Of a stretch of 64,000 bases of DNA, positions 1 to 9,111 are shown in pieces; position 1 is the first letter of the stretch; each line of letters starts with the position of its first letter. A program made the translations under genes and the position numbers. The DNA comes from Petrimonas mucosa (GTDB lineage: Bacteria; Bacteroidota; Bacteroidia; Bacteroidales; Dysgonomonadaceae), in contig NZ_LT608328.1 of the NCBI RefSeq assembly GCF_900095795.1, positions 1 through 64,000 on the forward strand, read 5' to 3'. The notes under the pieces were generated by a model. That model was not told the DNA's origin and ran no database searches. It saw only the letters and a list, made by a program, of their open reading frames with translations.

Positions 1-1401
1 ATGAACACTGACTGCAAAATTTTATGGAGAAATTGTCTTGATGTGATTCGTGATATCATTCCCGAAGCTGCATTCAATACGTGGTTTAAGCCAATTGTCC
101 CGCTGAAATATGAAGGCAATGTTCTCACGATTCAGGTTCCCAGTCAGTTTTTTTACGAGTATCTCGAGGATAAATATATCGATCTTATCCAACAGACACT
201 CTACCGTAAAATCGGAGAAGGAACCATTCTCAACTACCGCATCCTGATAGAGGCTGAAAGCAACACAACTGTGGAGATGCGCGGTGAGCCCAAACTTACC
301 GTTTCCGACAAGAAGAATCAGAATCCGGTATCGGCAAAGGTGCCTACGCCATTCGACAGGGTGGCACCGTCTGAATTCGACTCGCAGATAAATCCCAAAT
401 ACACCTTCAACAACTTCTTCGAGGGAGAAAGCAACCGCCTGGCACGCACGGCAGCCGAAGCGGTAGGGTTAAACCCGGCGAAGACCGCCTTTAACCCCCT
501 TTTCGTGTATGGGAAATCGGGTGTGGGAAAAACGCACCTCTGCCACGCAATCGGTTCAAAAGTTCTGGAACTCTACCCCGACAAGAAGGTACTCTATATT
601 ACGGCACACCTGTTCAAGGTGCAGTATACGGATGCAAGACGTTTCAACACCATAAACGACTTTATCAACTTCTACCAGAGTATCGACGTACTTATCATCG
701 ATGATATCCAGGAGCTCTCGGGACTGGAGAAAACGCAGAACACCTTCTTCCATATATTCAACCATCTTCACCACAACAACAAGCAACTGGTGATGACATC
801 GGACTGTTCTCCCACTGAGATGCAGGGGATGGAGGAGCGATTGCTGACCCGCTTCCGCTGGGGACTTTCCACTAAACTGGAACGGCCCGACAAGGAGCTT
901 CGTAAAAAGATACTGAAACATAAAATCCTGACCGACGGATTGACCATCTCCGATCAGGTGATCGACTTTATCGCCGAAAACGTAACGGAAAATGTTCGTG
1001 ATCTTGAAGGTGTCATCGTTTCGCTGATGGCACACTCCATCATCAACAACCGTGAAATTGACATCACGCTGGCACGCCGTGTCATGGAGCAGAACATCCG
1101 TTTTGAGAAGAAGAAGATCACCGTACAGAAGATCCAGGAGACAGTCAGCGATTTCTACAACATCAAAAAGGATCTGATTCAGTCCGCTTCCCGGAAAAGG
1201 GAGATTGTACAGGCACGACAGGTAACCATGTATTTCATCAAGAAATATACCGAATTATCGCTCTCCCAGATCGGGATCCAGGTGGGGAACCGGAACCATG
1301 CCACTGTACTCCACGCCTGTAACACCATCAAGAATCTGACGGAAGTGGATAAGGGGTTCCGCTCCGATATCCAGGAGATAGAGCGTCTCCTGCAATCCTG
1401 A
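1..1401 (+). CDS. dnaA: Chromosomal replication initiator DnaA
   Basis: DnaA binds origin DnaA boxes as an ATP-bound oligomer, opens oriC and loads the replicative helicase. The 466-residue length is normal. The N-terminal domain (about 1-90) carries the helicase-interaction fold. A variable linker follows to about 125, then the AAA+ domain with Walker A GKSGVGKT near 171-178 and Walker B LIIDDIQ near 231-237. The C-terminal DnaA-box-binding domain has the signature stretch NRNHATVLHACNTI near 430. The window begins exactly at the ATG, so the promoter and any upstream origin are not visible, and I did not find a convincing DnaA-box cluster downstream. No odd features. Confidence 0.98.
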   Translation: MNTDCKILWRNCLDVIRDIIPEAAFNTWFKPIVPLKYEGNVLTIQVPSQFFYEYLEDKYIDLIQQTLYRKIGEGTILNYRILIEAESNTTVEMRGEPKLTVSDKKNQNPVSAKVPTPFDRVAPSEFDSQINPKYTFNNFFEGESNRLARTAAEAVGLNPAKTAFNPLFVYGKSGVGKTHLCHAIGSKVLELYPDKKVLYITAHLFKVQYTDARRFNTINDFINFYQSIDVLIIDDIQELSGLEKTQNTFFHIFNHLHHNNKQLVMTSDCSPTEMQGMEERLLTRFRWGLSTKLERPDKELRKKILKHKILTDGLTISDQVIDFIAENVTENVRDLEGVIVSLMAHSIINNREIDITLARRVMEQNIRFEKKKITVQKIQETVSDFYNIKKDLIQSASRKREIVQARQVTMYFIKKYTELSLSQIGIQVGNRNHATVLHACNTIKNLTEVDKGFRSDIQEIERLLQS

Positions 1402-1477
1402 ACCAAATCTTGGCCAACCGCAAGGATATCTCCAGACGCTCGCCATTGCGCGGTGCCTCCATAATACAGCAATCAAA

Positions 1478-2728
1478 ATGAGAGGGCTCCACCTTTTTCT
1501 TCTATTGTGCGTCTCACTAACCGTATCGGCCTCCGGTCCGATAAAGATTGGTGTGATCAGCGACCTCCATTTTCTCTCCCCGCGGCTTGCTTCCGAAAGT
1601 GACGCACTTTCTGCCTACGAATCTGCCACTGGGAGAAAGATCGGCGAAATGCACGAAGTACTGGAGCATGTTTTGAACGGACTTCAACTGGAGAAGATAG
1701 ATCTGCTGCTGATCTGCGGGGATCTGACCAACCATGGGGAGAAGGAAAGCCACAGCGATCTGACGGAGAGACTGCAGTCGGTCAGGCAAAGCGGAATAAA
1801 GGTGGCGGTAGTACCTGGAAATCACGATATCAATATTCCCGATGCGAAATCCTATACCGGAGCCAAACCGGTGCCCGCCGAAGGGATATCGGAGAGCGAT
1901 TTCGTCAAATTATACGCCCCGTTCGGCTATGGTGATGCATTCAGCAGGGACAGCTCCTCGCTGAGTTACGCAATGACAATTGACGAGACCACATGGCTGC
2001 TCTGTCTCGATACCAGCCGTTATGGAGAGTATACCCGCTCATCGGTAAGCGGCGGACGAATCCTGCCGCAAACCCTGCAATGGGCTGTCGATCTCCTCCG
2101 GAAAGCAAGGGAGAAGGGAGTCACCGTGCTGGGCATGATGCACCACGGCCTGGTGGAACATATGCCTTACCAGGCGCTCTTTTTCTCCGATTACCTGGTC
2201 GACGGGTGGCAACAGAGGGCCGCCACACTGGCGGACGAGGGGCTGAGGGTGGTCTTCACCGGACATTTCCATTCGAACGATATCACCCGCCTTATCTCCC
2301 CCGGCGGCAATCCCATCTATGATGTGGAGACGGCCAGCCTTGCTGGTTTTCCTTTTGCCTACAGGATCATACAGCTGGAGGAGGGGAAACTCTCGATCGA
2401 TACCCGGTTTGTCACATCCATCCCGTCAAACCCCGATCTGGAGACCCAATCTCGCCAGAGAGCGGCCGAACTGACCCGCAAGGTTGCCCGTAACCGGATC
2501 AGGGCCATCGGCATCCCCCTGCCGGCCGAAACGGAATCGGCGTTGACCGAATTACTGGTGGAAATGCATCTGCTCCATCTGCGTGGCGATGAAAGACCCG
2601 ACGAAGCATTGGTTCAAGCCATCCAGAACCTGGCCGGGCTGTTGGACGGGACAGCCGGCGAAACCGATTTTCAACTCGACTTTCCCCCGGCCGACAATCG
2701 GCTGGTGATTGAACTGGAGGCAAAATGA
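1478..2728 (+). CDS. Secreted calcineurin-like metallophosphoesterase
   Basis: A 416-residue protein with an N-terminal hydrophobic signal segment (about 3-18), followed directly by the metallophosphoesterase motifs in order: SDLHF (28-32), GDLTNHG (81-87), GNHD (114-117), then MHHG and GHFH further on. These provide the His, Asp and Asn ligands of the dinuclear metal centre. The family hydrolyses phosphomono- or phosphodiesters; the substrate cannot be read from sequence. The signal peptide points to a periplasmic site. Its last four bases are shared with the rnhB start (ATGA), so the two are translationally coupled. The start at 1478 places the signal peptide at the very N-terminus and leaves a 76-bp gap after dnaA. 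Confidence 0.88.
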   Translation: MRGLHLFLLLCVSLTVSASGPIKIGVISDLHFLSPRLASESDALSAYESATGRKIGEMHEVLEHVLNGLQLEKIDLLLICGDLTNHGEKESHSDLTERLQSVRQSGIKVAVVPGNHDINIPDAKSYTGAKPVPAEGISESDFVKLYAPFGYGDAFSRDSSSLSYAMTIDETTWLLCLDTSRYGEYTRSSVSGGRILPQTLQWAVDLLRKAREKGVTVLGMMHHGLVEHMPYQALFFSDYLVDGWQQRAATLADEGLRVVFTGHFHSNDITRLISPGGNPIYDVETASLAGFPFAYRIIQLEEGKLSIDTRFVTSIPSNPDLETQSRQRAAELTRKVARNRIRAIGIPLPAETESALTELLVEMHLLHLRGDERPDEALVQAIQNLAGLLDGTAGETDFQLDFPPADNRLVIELEAK

Positions 2729-3339
2729 GAGAGCATGCCCCACTACAACCCTGGATGTTTCCCGACCGTATCGAAGCCGGTTGCGACGAGGTAGGACGCG
2801 GATGTCTGGCAGGACCGGTATTTGCCGCTGCCGTCATACTTCCGCCCCACTTCCGGTGTGACGCATTGAACGACTCCAAGCAGTTGACCGGAAAGATGCG
2901 CCGGGAGCTCCGCCCCCTGATCGAACGACACGCCCTGAGCTATGCCGTGGCGAGCTGCACCCCGGAAGAGATCGATGAGATGAATATCCTCTGGGCGTCG
3001 GTCGCGGCGATGCACAAAGCCCTGGCCGGGCTGAAGATTCTCCCCGACCATATCCTGATCGACGGAAACCGCTTCCGCCCATTCAGGGAGATCCCCCACA
3101 CCTGTGTGGTGAAGGGCGACGGCAAGTACATGTCGATTGCTGCAGCCTCGGTACTGGCCAAGAGCCACCGTGACGAGTATATGGAGAGGCTGCACCGGGA
3201 GTTTCCACAGTATGGTTGGGATCACAACAAAGGATATCCCACCGCTGCACACCGCAAGGCGATCAGGCAGTACGGCATCACGCCTCATCACCGGAAGAGC
3301 TTCCAGTTAACGGAACGTCAGCTGAAACTGGAGTTTTAA
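2725..3339 (+). CDS. rnhB: Ribonuclease HII
   Basis: RNase HII cuts the RNA strand of RNA-DNA hybrids and nicks DNA at single embedded ribonucleotides. The 204-residue length is typical. The catalytic DEVGRG motif lies at 21-26. The conserved NDSKQL follows, then ILIDGN (third acidic residue) and the AAASVLAKSHRDEYM helix. The ATG overlaps the upstream phosphoesterase stop by four bases. The TAA stop abuts the stop codon of the convergent carbonic anhydrase with no base between them, so no dedicated terminator separates the two. Confidence 0.97.
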   Translation: MREHAPLQPWMFPDRIEAGCDEVGRGCLAGPVFAAAVILPPHFRCDALNDSKQLTGKMRRELRPLIERHALSYAVASCTPEEIDEMNILWASVAAMHKALAGLKILPDHILIDGNRFRPFREIPHTCVVKGDGKYMSIAAASVLAKSHRDEYMERLHREFPQYGWDHNKGYPTAAHRKAIRQYGITPHHRKSFQLTERQLKLEF

Positions 3340-4014
3340 TCACTCGATCCGGATAAACCGTTTTTGCTTCAGGTCGTAATAATGGATCTCACCCTTTTCG
3401 ATCCGGTAGTACCAGCCCATGACACTTAGCCGCCCCTCCTTAATCCGTTGCCGAACATAGGGATACCTCATCAGATGGTTTACCTGCTCAACCACATTCA
3501 TCTTCTCGGTATATTCACTCCTCTCTTCGAGGGTAATCCTCTGTTTCGCCATCATCTCCTCTACAGCCTCTTTTACCGGCAATGCAAGTTCCAGCCACTT
3601 CCTGGTATGGGGAAGATCCTTGAGTTCACTACGCTCCTGGTAGAGGGCGGCACATCCCCCGCAGTTGGAGTGGCCGCAGACCACGATATTGCTGACATTC
3701 ATCTGCTTTACCGCATACTCGATGACGGCCGATGTGGCTAAAAAGGTATCCGAGTCTTTCTTGTAGTAGGGAACAAGATTGGCGATATTCCTTACCACAA
3801 ACAGTTCGCCCGGGAAAGTACGGGTTACCAGGTTGGGCACCACCCTCGAATCGGAACAACCGATAAAGAGCGTATGCGGATGCTGCTCCTGTCCCAGCTC
3901 CTCGAAGAACTGCTGACGCGGCACGAACTCGTTGGCTACAAACTCACGGATCCCGTCGAATAAGGGGTGATCGCCTGCTCTCGATCCCTGTTGGTCAATC
4001 TCTTTCATAGTCAA
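3340..4014 (-). CDS. Beta-class carbonic anhydrase
   Basis: Catalyses reversible hydration of CO2 to bicarbonate; cytoplasmic, no signal peptide. The 224-residue chain has the beta-class zinc and catalytic residues: CSDSR (C53, D55, R57) and HSNCGGC (H115, C118). The bicarbonate supply role in anaerobic Bacteroidales is family knowledge. It lies 29 bp downstream of tex on the same strand and may be co-transcribed with it. Its stop codon touches that of rnhB. The start was chosen as the first ATG of the frame; MTMKEIDQQG precedes the conserved fold by the usual margin. Confidence 0.95.
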   Translation of the reverse strand: MTMKEIDQQGSRAGDHPLFDGIREFVANEFVPRQQFFEELGQEQHPHTLFIGCSDSRVVPNLVTRTFPGELFVVRNIANLVPYYKKDSDTFLATSAVIEYAVKQMNVSNIVVCGHSNCGGCAALYQERSELKDLPHTRKWLELALPVKEAVEEMMAKQRITLEERSEYTEKMNVVEQVNHLMRYPYVRQRIKEGRLSVMGWYYRIEKGEIHYYDLKQKRFIRIE

Positions 4015-4043
4015 TCGGTTTGGTTTTAATCTTAAAGATTGGG

Positions 4044-6176
4044 TCAGGTTATATTTTTCATACTCAGATGAATCCGTTTCCGATCCAGGTCGACCGACAG
4101 CACCTTTACCCTGACATGCTGATGGAGTGAAACCACATCGGTAGGGTTGGTAACGAAGCGGTCGGCCAGCTCCGAAATATGGACCAGCCCGTTCTCCTTG
4201 ATGCCGAAATCAACAAAACAGCCAAAGTTGGTAATGTTGGTCACGATTCCGTTCACCACCATCCCCTCCTTCACATCGGCGATGGTTCGCAGGGAAGGAT
4301 CGAACTCCAGCAGTTTCACGTTCGAGCGGGGGTCTCGACCGGGTTTCTCAAGCTCCTGAAGGATATCGGTTAACGTCTCCGTGCCGACATTTCCACTCCG
4401 ATAACGGTTGATATCGATGGTTGCGATCAGCTCTCTATTGCCGATCAGCTCCTTTACCGAACATCCAAGGTCACTGGCCATCTTCTCCACAACCGGATAG
4501 CTTTCGGGATGGACGGCGGAGTTATCGAGCGGATTGTCAGCATCGGGAATCCGGAGGAAGCCGGCACACTGCTCAAAAGCCTTCTCGCCCAGACGGGGCA
4601 CCCTCTTCAGGGTTGTCCGTGAGCGAAAGGGACCGTTCTCGGTACGGTAGTTGACGATATGTTGCGCGAGCGATTCACCCAGTCCCGATACATACATCAA
4701 CAGATGCTTGCTTGCCGTGTTCAGGTTGACTCCGACCAGATTGACACAACTCTCCACAGTCTGGTCGAGCGACTGTTTCAGCTTGGTCTGATCCACATCG
4801 TGCTGATACTGCCCCACCCCGATCGATTTCGGATCGATCTTCACCAGTTCGGCCAGCGGATCAATCAGCCTCCGGCCTATGGATACCGCCCCACGGACAG
4901 TAACGTCATAATCGGGAAACTCCTCGCGGGCCACCTTCGATGCCGAATATACCGAAGCCCCGTTTTCACTGACCACAAATACCTTTACCTCCCTATCATA
5001 CCTCAGGTTGGCAATAAAGCGCTCCGTTTCACGGCTTGCCGTACCGTTACCGATGGCAATCGCATCGATGCGGTAGGTGGAGACAAGCTTGGTAACCTTG
5101 GCGGCCGATTTCGAAAACTCATTCTGCGGCGGATGGGGATAGATGGTCTCATTGTGCAGCAAGTTACCCTGCTCATCCAGGCAAACAAGCTTGCAACCCG
5201 TCCGATATCCCGGATCGACAGCCAGTATCCGTTTCTGTCCCAAAGGGGGAGAGAGCAGCAGTTGCCGCAGGTTTTCGGCGAAGACGGCAATGGCCGCCAC
5301 ATCTGCCTTCTCTTTGGAGAGGTTGGCAAACTCCGTTTCAATGGAGGGTTTGAGCAGACGTTTGTAGGCGTCCTCCACCGCCTTTTCGACATAGTCTGCC
5401 GCCTCGCAGTTGATCCTGGCAAAACGGGGAACCAGCTTATCGAGGCATCTCTCATCGTCGGGCGAAATGGATACACGCAGGAACCCTTCCGCTTCTCCTC
5501 GCCGGATGGCAAGTAAACGGTGTGAAGGGCATCGGGAAAGCGGGGTGGAGAAGTCGAAATAGTCGCGATACTTTTCGCCCTCCTGCTCCTTCCCTTTTAT
5601 TACTTTGGCAGAAATGACCGCCTCGCGCGCAAAGATGTTTCGAATGAGCTGACGCGCTTTTTCATCTTCATTTACCCATTCTGCGATAATGTCGCAAGCT
5701 CCCTTCAATGCGGCTCCGGTATCGGCAACCTCCTCTCCGATGAACTGACGGGCTTTCGCCTCGACAGAACCGGCCTGCTGCAGCATCAACCACTTGGCCA
5801 GCGGCTCAAGCCCCCTCTTCCGGGCCAGTTCAGCACGTGTCTGTCGCTTGGGTTTGTAAGGGAGGTAGATATCCTCAAGCGCTACGGGATCCCAGCAGTT
5901 GCCGATCCGCTCTTTCAGCTCCGGCGTCAGCTTCTCCTGCTCCTCAATGGAGGCGAGAATGGTCCTTTTTCGCTTCTCCAGCTCTACATACTTGTCGTTC
6001 AGCGATTTGACCTCGGCTATCTGCACCTCGTTCAGGGCTCCGGTTACCTCTTTCCGGTAGCGGCTGATAAAGGGGATGGTTGCACCTCTGTCCAAAAGGG
6101 TGATGGTATTTTCTACATTTACGGGACGGAGATTTAACGTGTTGGAAATTAGCGAAATAATTATGGATCGGTCCAT
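4044..6176 (-). CDS. tex: Tex family RNA-binding transcription accessory protein
   Basis: Tex is a cytoplasmic nucleic-acid-binding protein related to eukaryotic Spt6 and implicated in transcription. The order is the usual one: N-terminal helical Tex domain (STLSR-like region with PFISRYRKEVTGAL), a YqgF/RNase H-like domain (AVDPGYRTGCKLVCLD), helix-hairpin-helix repeats (SGLGESLAQHIVNYR), and a C-terminal S1 domain (GIVTNITNFGCFVDFG). The frame is open 30 nt further upstream, but I take the ATG at 6176 (MDRSIIIS). Family members start there and a TATTTTTG -7 element lies only 20 nt before it. Length 710 residues, normal. It is divergent from radA. Confidence 0.95.
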   Translation of the reverse strand: MDRSIIISLISNTLNLRPVNVENTITLLDRGATIPFISRYRKEVTGALNEVQIAEVKSLNDKYVELEKRKRTILASIEEQEKLTPELKERIGNCWDPVALEDIYLPYKPKRQTRAELARKRGLEPLAKWLMLQQAGSVEAKARQFIGEEVADTGAALKGACDIIAEWVNEDEKARQLIRNIFAREAVISAKVIKGKEQEGEKYRDYFDFSTPLSRCPSHRLLAIRRGEAEGFLRVSISPDDERCLDKLVPRFARINCEAADYVEKAVEDAYKRLLKPSIETEFANLSKEKADVAAIAVFAENLRQLLLSPPLGQKRILAVDPGYRTGCKLVCLDEQGNLLHNETIYPHPPQNEFSKSAAKVTKLVSTYRIDAIAIGNGTASRETERFIANLRYDREVKVFVVSENGASVYSASKVAREEFPDYDVTVRGAVSIGRRLIDPLAELVKIDPKSIGVGQYQHDVDQTKLKQSLDQTVESCVNLVGVNLNTASKHLLMYVSGLGESLAQHIVNYRTENGPFRSRTTLKRVPRLGEKAFEQCAGFLRIPDADNPLDNSAVHPESYPVVEKMASDLGCSVKELIGNRELIATIDINRYRSGNVGTETLTDILQELEKPGRDPRSNVKLLEFDPSLRTIADVKEGMVVNGIVTNITNFGCFVDFGIKENGLVHISELADRFVTNPTDVVSLHQHVRVKVLSVDLDRKRIHLSMKNIT

Positions 6177-6195
6177 CAGGGAGTTATTTTTGGTA

Positions 6196-6203
6196 CAAAA
6201 ATA
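6196..6203 (-). promoter_or_regulatory. tex promoter, -7 element TATTTTTG
   Basis: On the minus strand the octamer TATTTTTG matches the Bacteroidota -7 consensus TAnnTTTG, 20 nt before the tex ATG. No clear -33 TTG is seen. It lies about 30 bp from the divergent radA -7 element, so the two promoters overlap in their upstream regions. Confidence 0.55.
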
Positions 6204-6233
6204 CAAAAATGTTCAAAAGGGTGAAAATATAGC

Positions 6234-6241
6234 TATCTTTG
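6234..6241 (+). promoter_or_regulatory. radA promoter, -7 element TATCTTTG
   Basis: TATCTTTG matches TAnnTTTG exactly and lies 39 nt before the radA ATG. The position for a -33 TTG (6212-6214) reads TTC, one mismatch. Confidence 0.6.
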
Positions 6242-6280
6242 TATCAAAACTTCATCTTATCGACATATTGAGAATATAGC

Positions 6281-7651
6281 ATGGCTAAACTGAAAACGAC
6301 ATACTTCTGTTCCAACTGCGGGAACGAGTCGCCCAAATGGATGGGCAGGTGCCCTGCCTGCGGGGAGTGGGGATCGATGGTGGAAGAGGTGGTGAGAAAA
6401 GAGAGTGCCTCGAAAATGGGCGATACCCGATCATTTGAAAGCGTCAAGAGCCACCCTCAGACGCTCGGCGAGATAAGGGCCGAACAGGAGCCCCGGATCG
6501 ACATGCACGATGAGGAGTTCAACCGGGTACTTGGTGGCGGGTTGGTTCCCGCCTCACTGGTATTGATAGGGGGGGAACCGGGAATCGGCAAATCGACGCT
6601 GGTGCTTCAAACAATGTTGAAACTGGGTGACATCAGAACCCTATACGTTTCGGGCGAAGAGAGCGCGCGACAGTTGAAGCTGAGGGCCGACCGCCTCGGG
6701 ATCACGAATGAAAACTGCCTGATCGTGTGCGAGACCAATCTCGACGAGATATTCAAGCATATCCGGAACACCTCACCGCAACTTGTTATCATCGACTCCA
6801 TCCAGACAGTCTACAGCGAACTGCTGGAGTCATCGCCCGGCAGCATCTCCCAGGTCAGGGAGTGTGCCGCCTCGGTGCTGAAATTTGCCAAGCAGTCGGG
6901 CACCCCGGTGATCCTAATCGGCCATATCACCAAGGAGGGCAGCATTGCCGGACCCAAGGTACTGGAGCACATTGTAGACACGGTTCTGCAGTTCGAGGGC
7001 GACCAGCACTACATGTACCGCATATTGAGGAGCATCAAAAACCGGTTCGGCAGCACATCCGAGCTGGGAATCTACGAAATGACCCCTTCCGGACTCCGTG
7101 AGGTCAGCAACCCTTCGGAGCTGCTGCTTACCCAGAACCACGAAGGGTTGAGCGGAGCGGTCATCTCGGCGGTGATCGAGGGGGTACGCCCCTTTCTTAT
7201 CGAGACACAGGCCCTGGTGAGCACGGCGGCGTACGGCGGCAATCCGCAACGGTCGGCCACCGGCTTCGATATCCGGCGGATGAACATGTTGCTGGCCGTA
7301 CTGGAGAAGCGTGCCGGCTTTAAACTGGCTCAAAAGGATGTCTTCCTCAACATTGCCGGGGGATTGCGCGTAAACGATCCGGGAATGGATCTGGCGGTGA
7401 TCAGCTCCATCCTCTCGTCGAGCCTGGATATGGCTGTTGAGAGAGAGACCTGTCTCACCGGCGAGGTGGGATTATCGGGCGAGATCCGTCCGGTAAACCG
7501 GATCGAACAGCGGATTACCGAAGCTGAGAAGTTGGGCTTCTCACGCATCGTTGTACCCGCCAACAACCTGAAAGGCTTTAAATCGAAAGTGAAAATTGAA
7601 ATCGAACCGGTAAAAAAGGTGAGTGACGCATTCCGAATGCTATTTTCATAG
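6281..7651 (+). CDS. radA: DNA repair protein RadA
   Basis: RadA (Sms) is a RecA-like ATPase that helps process recombination intermediates by branch migration. The 456-residue protein has a four-cysteine zinc finger (C10, C13, C24, C27), Walker A GEPGIGKST near 98-106, the RadA-specific KNRFG motif near 252-256, and a C-terminal Lon-protease-like domain without protease function in this family. All expected parts are present. It sits between divergent tex and the tRNA-Cys gene with its own TAnnTTTG promoter. Confidence 0.97.
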   Translation: MAKLKTTYFCSNCGNESPKWMGRCPACGEWGSMVEEVVRKESASKMGDTRSFESVKSHPQTLGEIRAEQEPRIDMHDEEFNRVLGGGLVPASLVLIGGEPGIGKSTLVLQTMLKLGDIRTLYVSGEESARQLKLRADRLGITNENCLIVCETNLDEIFKHIRNTSPQLVIIDSIQTVYSELLESSPGSISQVRECAASVLKFAKQSGTPVILIGHITKEGSIAGPKVLEHIVDTVLQFEGDQHYMYRILRSIKNRFGSTSELGIYEMTPSGLREVSNPSELLLTQNHEGLSGAVISAVIEGVRPFLIETQALVSTAAYGGNPQRSATGFDIRRMNMLLAVLEKRAGFKLAQKDVFLNIAGGLRVNDPGMDLAVISSILSSSLDMAVERETCLTGEVGLSGEIRPVNRIEQRITEAEKLGFSRIVVPANNLKGFKSKVKIEIEPVKKVSDAFRMLFS

Positions 7652-7671
7652 ATAAATTTGTAGGAAAGATA

Positions 7672-7702
7672 TTTGCTCGCTAAAATAAAATATCTATCTT
7701 TG
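7672..7702 (+). promoter_or_regulatory. tRNA-Cys promoter, TTTG-N19-TATCTTTG
   Basis: A full-consensus Bacteroidota promoter: TTTG at 7672-7675, 19 nt, then TATCTTTG at 7695-7702. The tRNA begins 20 nt downstream, giving a short pre-tRNA 5' leader. This is one of the best promoter matches in the window. Confidence 0.75.
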
Positions 7703-7721
7703 TATCCACTTCAGGCACAAC

Positions 7722-7792
7722 GGTACCTTGACCGAGTGGTTAGGTAGCGGTCTGCAAAACCGTCCACGGCGGTTCGACTCCGCCAGGTACCT
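7722..7792 (+). tRNA. tRNA-Cys (anticodon GCA)
   Basis: A 71-nt cloverleaf. Acceptor arms GGTACCT (7722-7728) and AGGTACC (7785-7791) pair fully. The anticodon loop CTGCAAA contains GCA at 7754-7756, the T arm GGCGG-TTCGACT-CCGCC is canonical, and the discriminator base is U as expected for cysteine. CCA is not encoded, so it must be added after transcription. It is an isolated single tRNA, followed within 5 nt by a strong hairpin terminator. Confidence 0.96.
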
Positions 7793-7796
7793 CAAC

Positions 7797-7847
7797 AAGA
7801 GAGGCCGTCCCGACAGGAAGAGTAACTTCTGCAGGACGGCCTCTCTT
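7797..7847. terminator. Bidirectional terminator between tRNA-Cys and the stress protein gene
   Basis: Perfect 14-bp inverted repeat (7797-7810 with 7834-7847), with further partial pairing in the loop (CAGGAAG/CTTCTG). It lies between the tRNA and the convergent universal stress gene ending at 7862. Each side has only a short T-rich flank, so it could serve both transcripts. Confidence 0.75.
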
Positions 7848-7861
7848 ATGTTATGCTCTTT

Positions 7862-9016
7862 CTACAATCCCTTGATCACCAGCAGTGGTGTGTCGGAATG
7901 GAAAAGCATCCGGCGGGCAATTCCCGGATTAAAGATGCGGGTAAAGAGTCCTCTCCTGGAACTCGACATGGCAATCATGTCTATCTTGTGCTCCTCCACA
8001 AACTCTTCGAGGATGATCTCAAGCTGCCTGTCACGGTCGATCAGCTTGTAGTCGATATCGAGATCGGGATATTGCTCCTCAAGATATCGCTGGGTTCCCG
8101 AGAGCTTGATCTCGACCCACATATCCCCTTTCCTGCTCATATGGGCCAGATAGACCTTGACGGGATAGGGCCTGATAAATCCCATCATGATGTCGAACGC
8201 CTTGAACTCACGCTCCCGGAAGTTGGTGAGGAAAAGAATGTTCTTCATTTGAGAGATATCCTGATCTTTCGAATTTTCAGGAATGGCAAAGATCGGTGTC
8301 CTGCAGCCGTCGATCACTTCGGCGGTGACGCTTCCGATCAGGTCGAGATCCTTGGCGTTGCTACCCCGTGTTCCCATGACAATGGCTCTCGGACGCTGCT
8401 TCTTTGAATAGGAGATGATCTCCTCTTCTGGTAATCCCTCCATCAGCGCGGATGTGAACCGGACATCGGGCAACTCCTTATTGGCAATTCTCTCACGGAT
8501 GTTCTTGACCAGCCTCTCCATCTCCGACTCCATCCTGTTGCGGATATCCTTGTAGAGATCCCTATCCGAGGTCTGCACGGAGAACGAATCGCCGAAAGGT
8601 ATGGCCATCGGATAGTAGGGGGTAAAGAAAGCGTGGATCAACTTCACTTCACAGCCGATATCAAAGGCAAGATTAAAGCCGAACTCGCAGGCCTTCATCG
8701 TGTAGCTAGAGAAGTCGACCGGGATCAACACCTCGTTATTCACTTTTACATGCTCGAGATCATCCATCGATTCAACGTTTGAGGTAAAATCTACCTGCTC
8801 AATGATGGTGAGTGCTTTGGGCAGATCGCTCTCGTTTATCCTGACACGGACGTTCCCCGGAACAGTGGGTTGAATGATGCTCACTCCGTGAATTACGGCA
8901 GGAATGCCTTCCGACTCGAGAATCGATTTAAGAATCACCGCCTTTTCATAGGAGTGGATCGCAACGGTCACCAGCTTCTGTTCTGGACCGCCTGGTTTTT
9001 TATCTTCTTTTCCCAT
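7862..9016 (-). CDS. Tandem universal stress protein with N-terminal DUF2007-like domain
   Basis: A 384-residue cytoplasmic protein. Residues about 14-78 (VTVAIHSYEKAVILKSILES onward) resemble DUF2007, a small putative signal-transducing domain. Two UspA-like alpha/beta domains follow, about 92-240 and 250-384. The first carries an ATP-binding-type glycine motif (GTRGSNAKDLDLIGS). The second ends with PLLVIKGL and has a less complete loop (SSSRRGLFTRIFNPG). USP proteins bind nucleotides and respond to stress; a specific role is not visible. It is transcribed alone toward the tRNA terminator, and a terminator of the upstream gene separates it from that gene. Confidence 0.85.
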   Translation of the reverse strand: MGKEDKKPGGPEQKLVTVAIHSYEKAVILKSILESEGIPAVIHGVSIIQPTVPGNVRVRINESDLPKALTIIEQVDFTSNVESMDDLEHVKVNNEVLIPVDFSSYTMKACEFGFNLAFDIGCEVKLIHAFFTPYYPMAIPFGDSFSVQTSDRDLYKDIRNRMESEMERLVKNIRERIANKELPDVRFTSALMEGLPEEEIISYSKKQRPRAIVMGTRGSNAKDLDLIGSVTAEVIDGCRTPIFAIPENSKDQDISQMKNILFLTNFREREFKAFDIMMGFIRPYPVKVYLAHMSRKGDMWVEIKLSGTQRYLEEQYPDLDIDYKLIDRDRQLEIILEEFVEEHKIDMIAMSSSRRGLFTRIFNPGIARRMLFHSDTPLLVIKGL

Positions 9017-9051
9017 GTTTGTCTCTTTAAATTGGTTATTGCTATCAAAAG

Positions 9052-9093
9052 AAAAAGCCCAATATTTGCCTGTAATCCGTCAAATATTGGGCT
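9052..9093 (-). terminator. Terminator of the small HTH gene
   Basis: Perfect 13-bp inverted repeat (9056-9068 with 9081-9093, 12-nt loop). On the minus strand it is followed by TTTTTCTTTT, 19 nt after the stop of the gene at 9112-9408. Confidence 0.85.
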
Positions 9094-9111
9094 CTGCCTG
9101 TTGGAAATAAA

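Noticed and set aside
1402-1477. Gap after dnaA considered as part of oriC
   Set aside because: No DnaA-box cluster or AT-rich unwinding element seen; the origin is more likely upstream of the window or elsewhere.
4659-5516. 285-codon plus-strand frame opposite tex
   Set aside because: A shadow of the conserved tex gene; no start context or family features.
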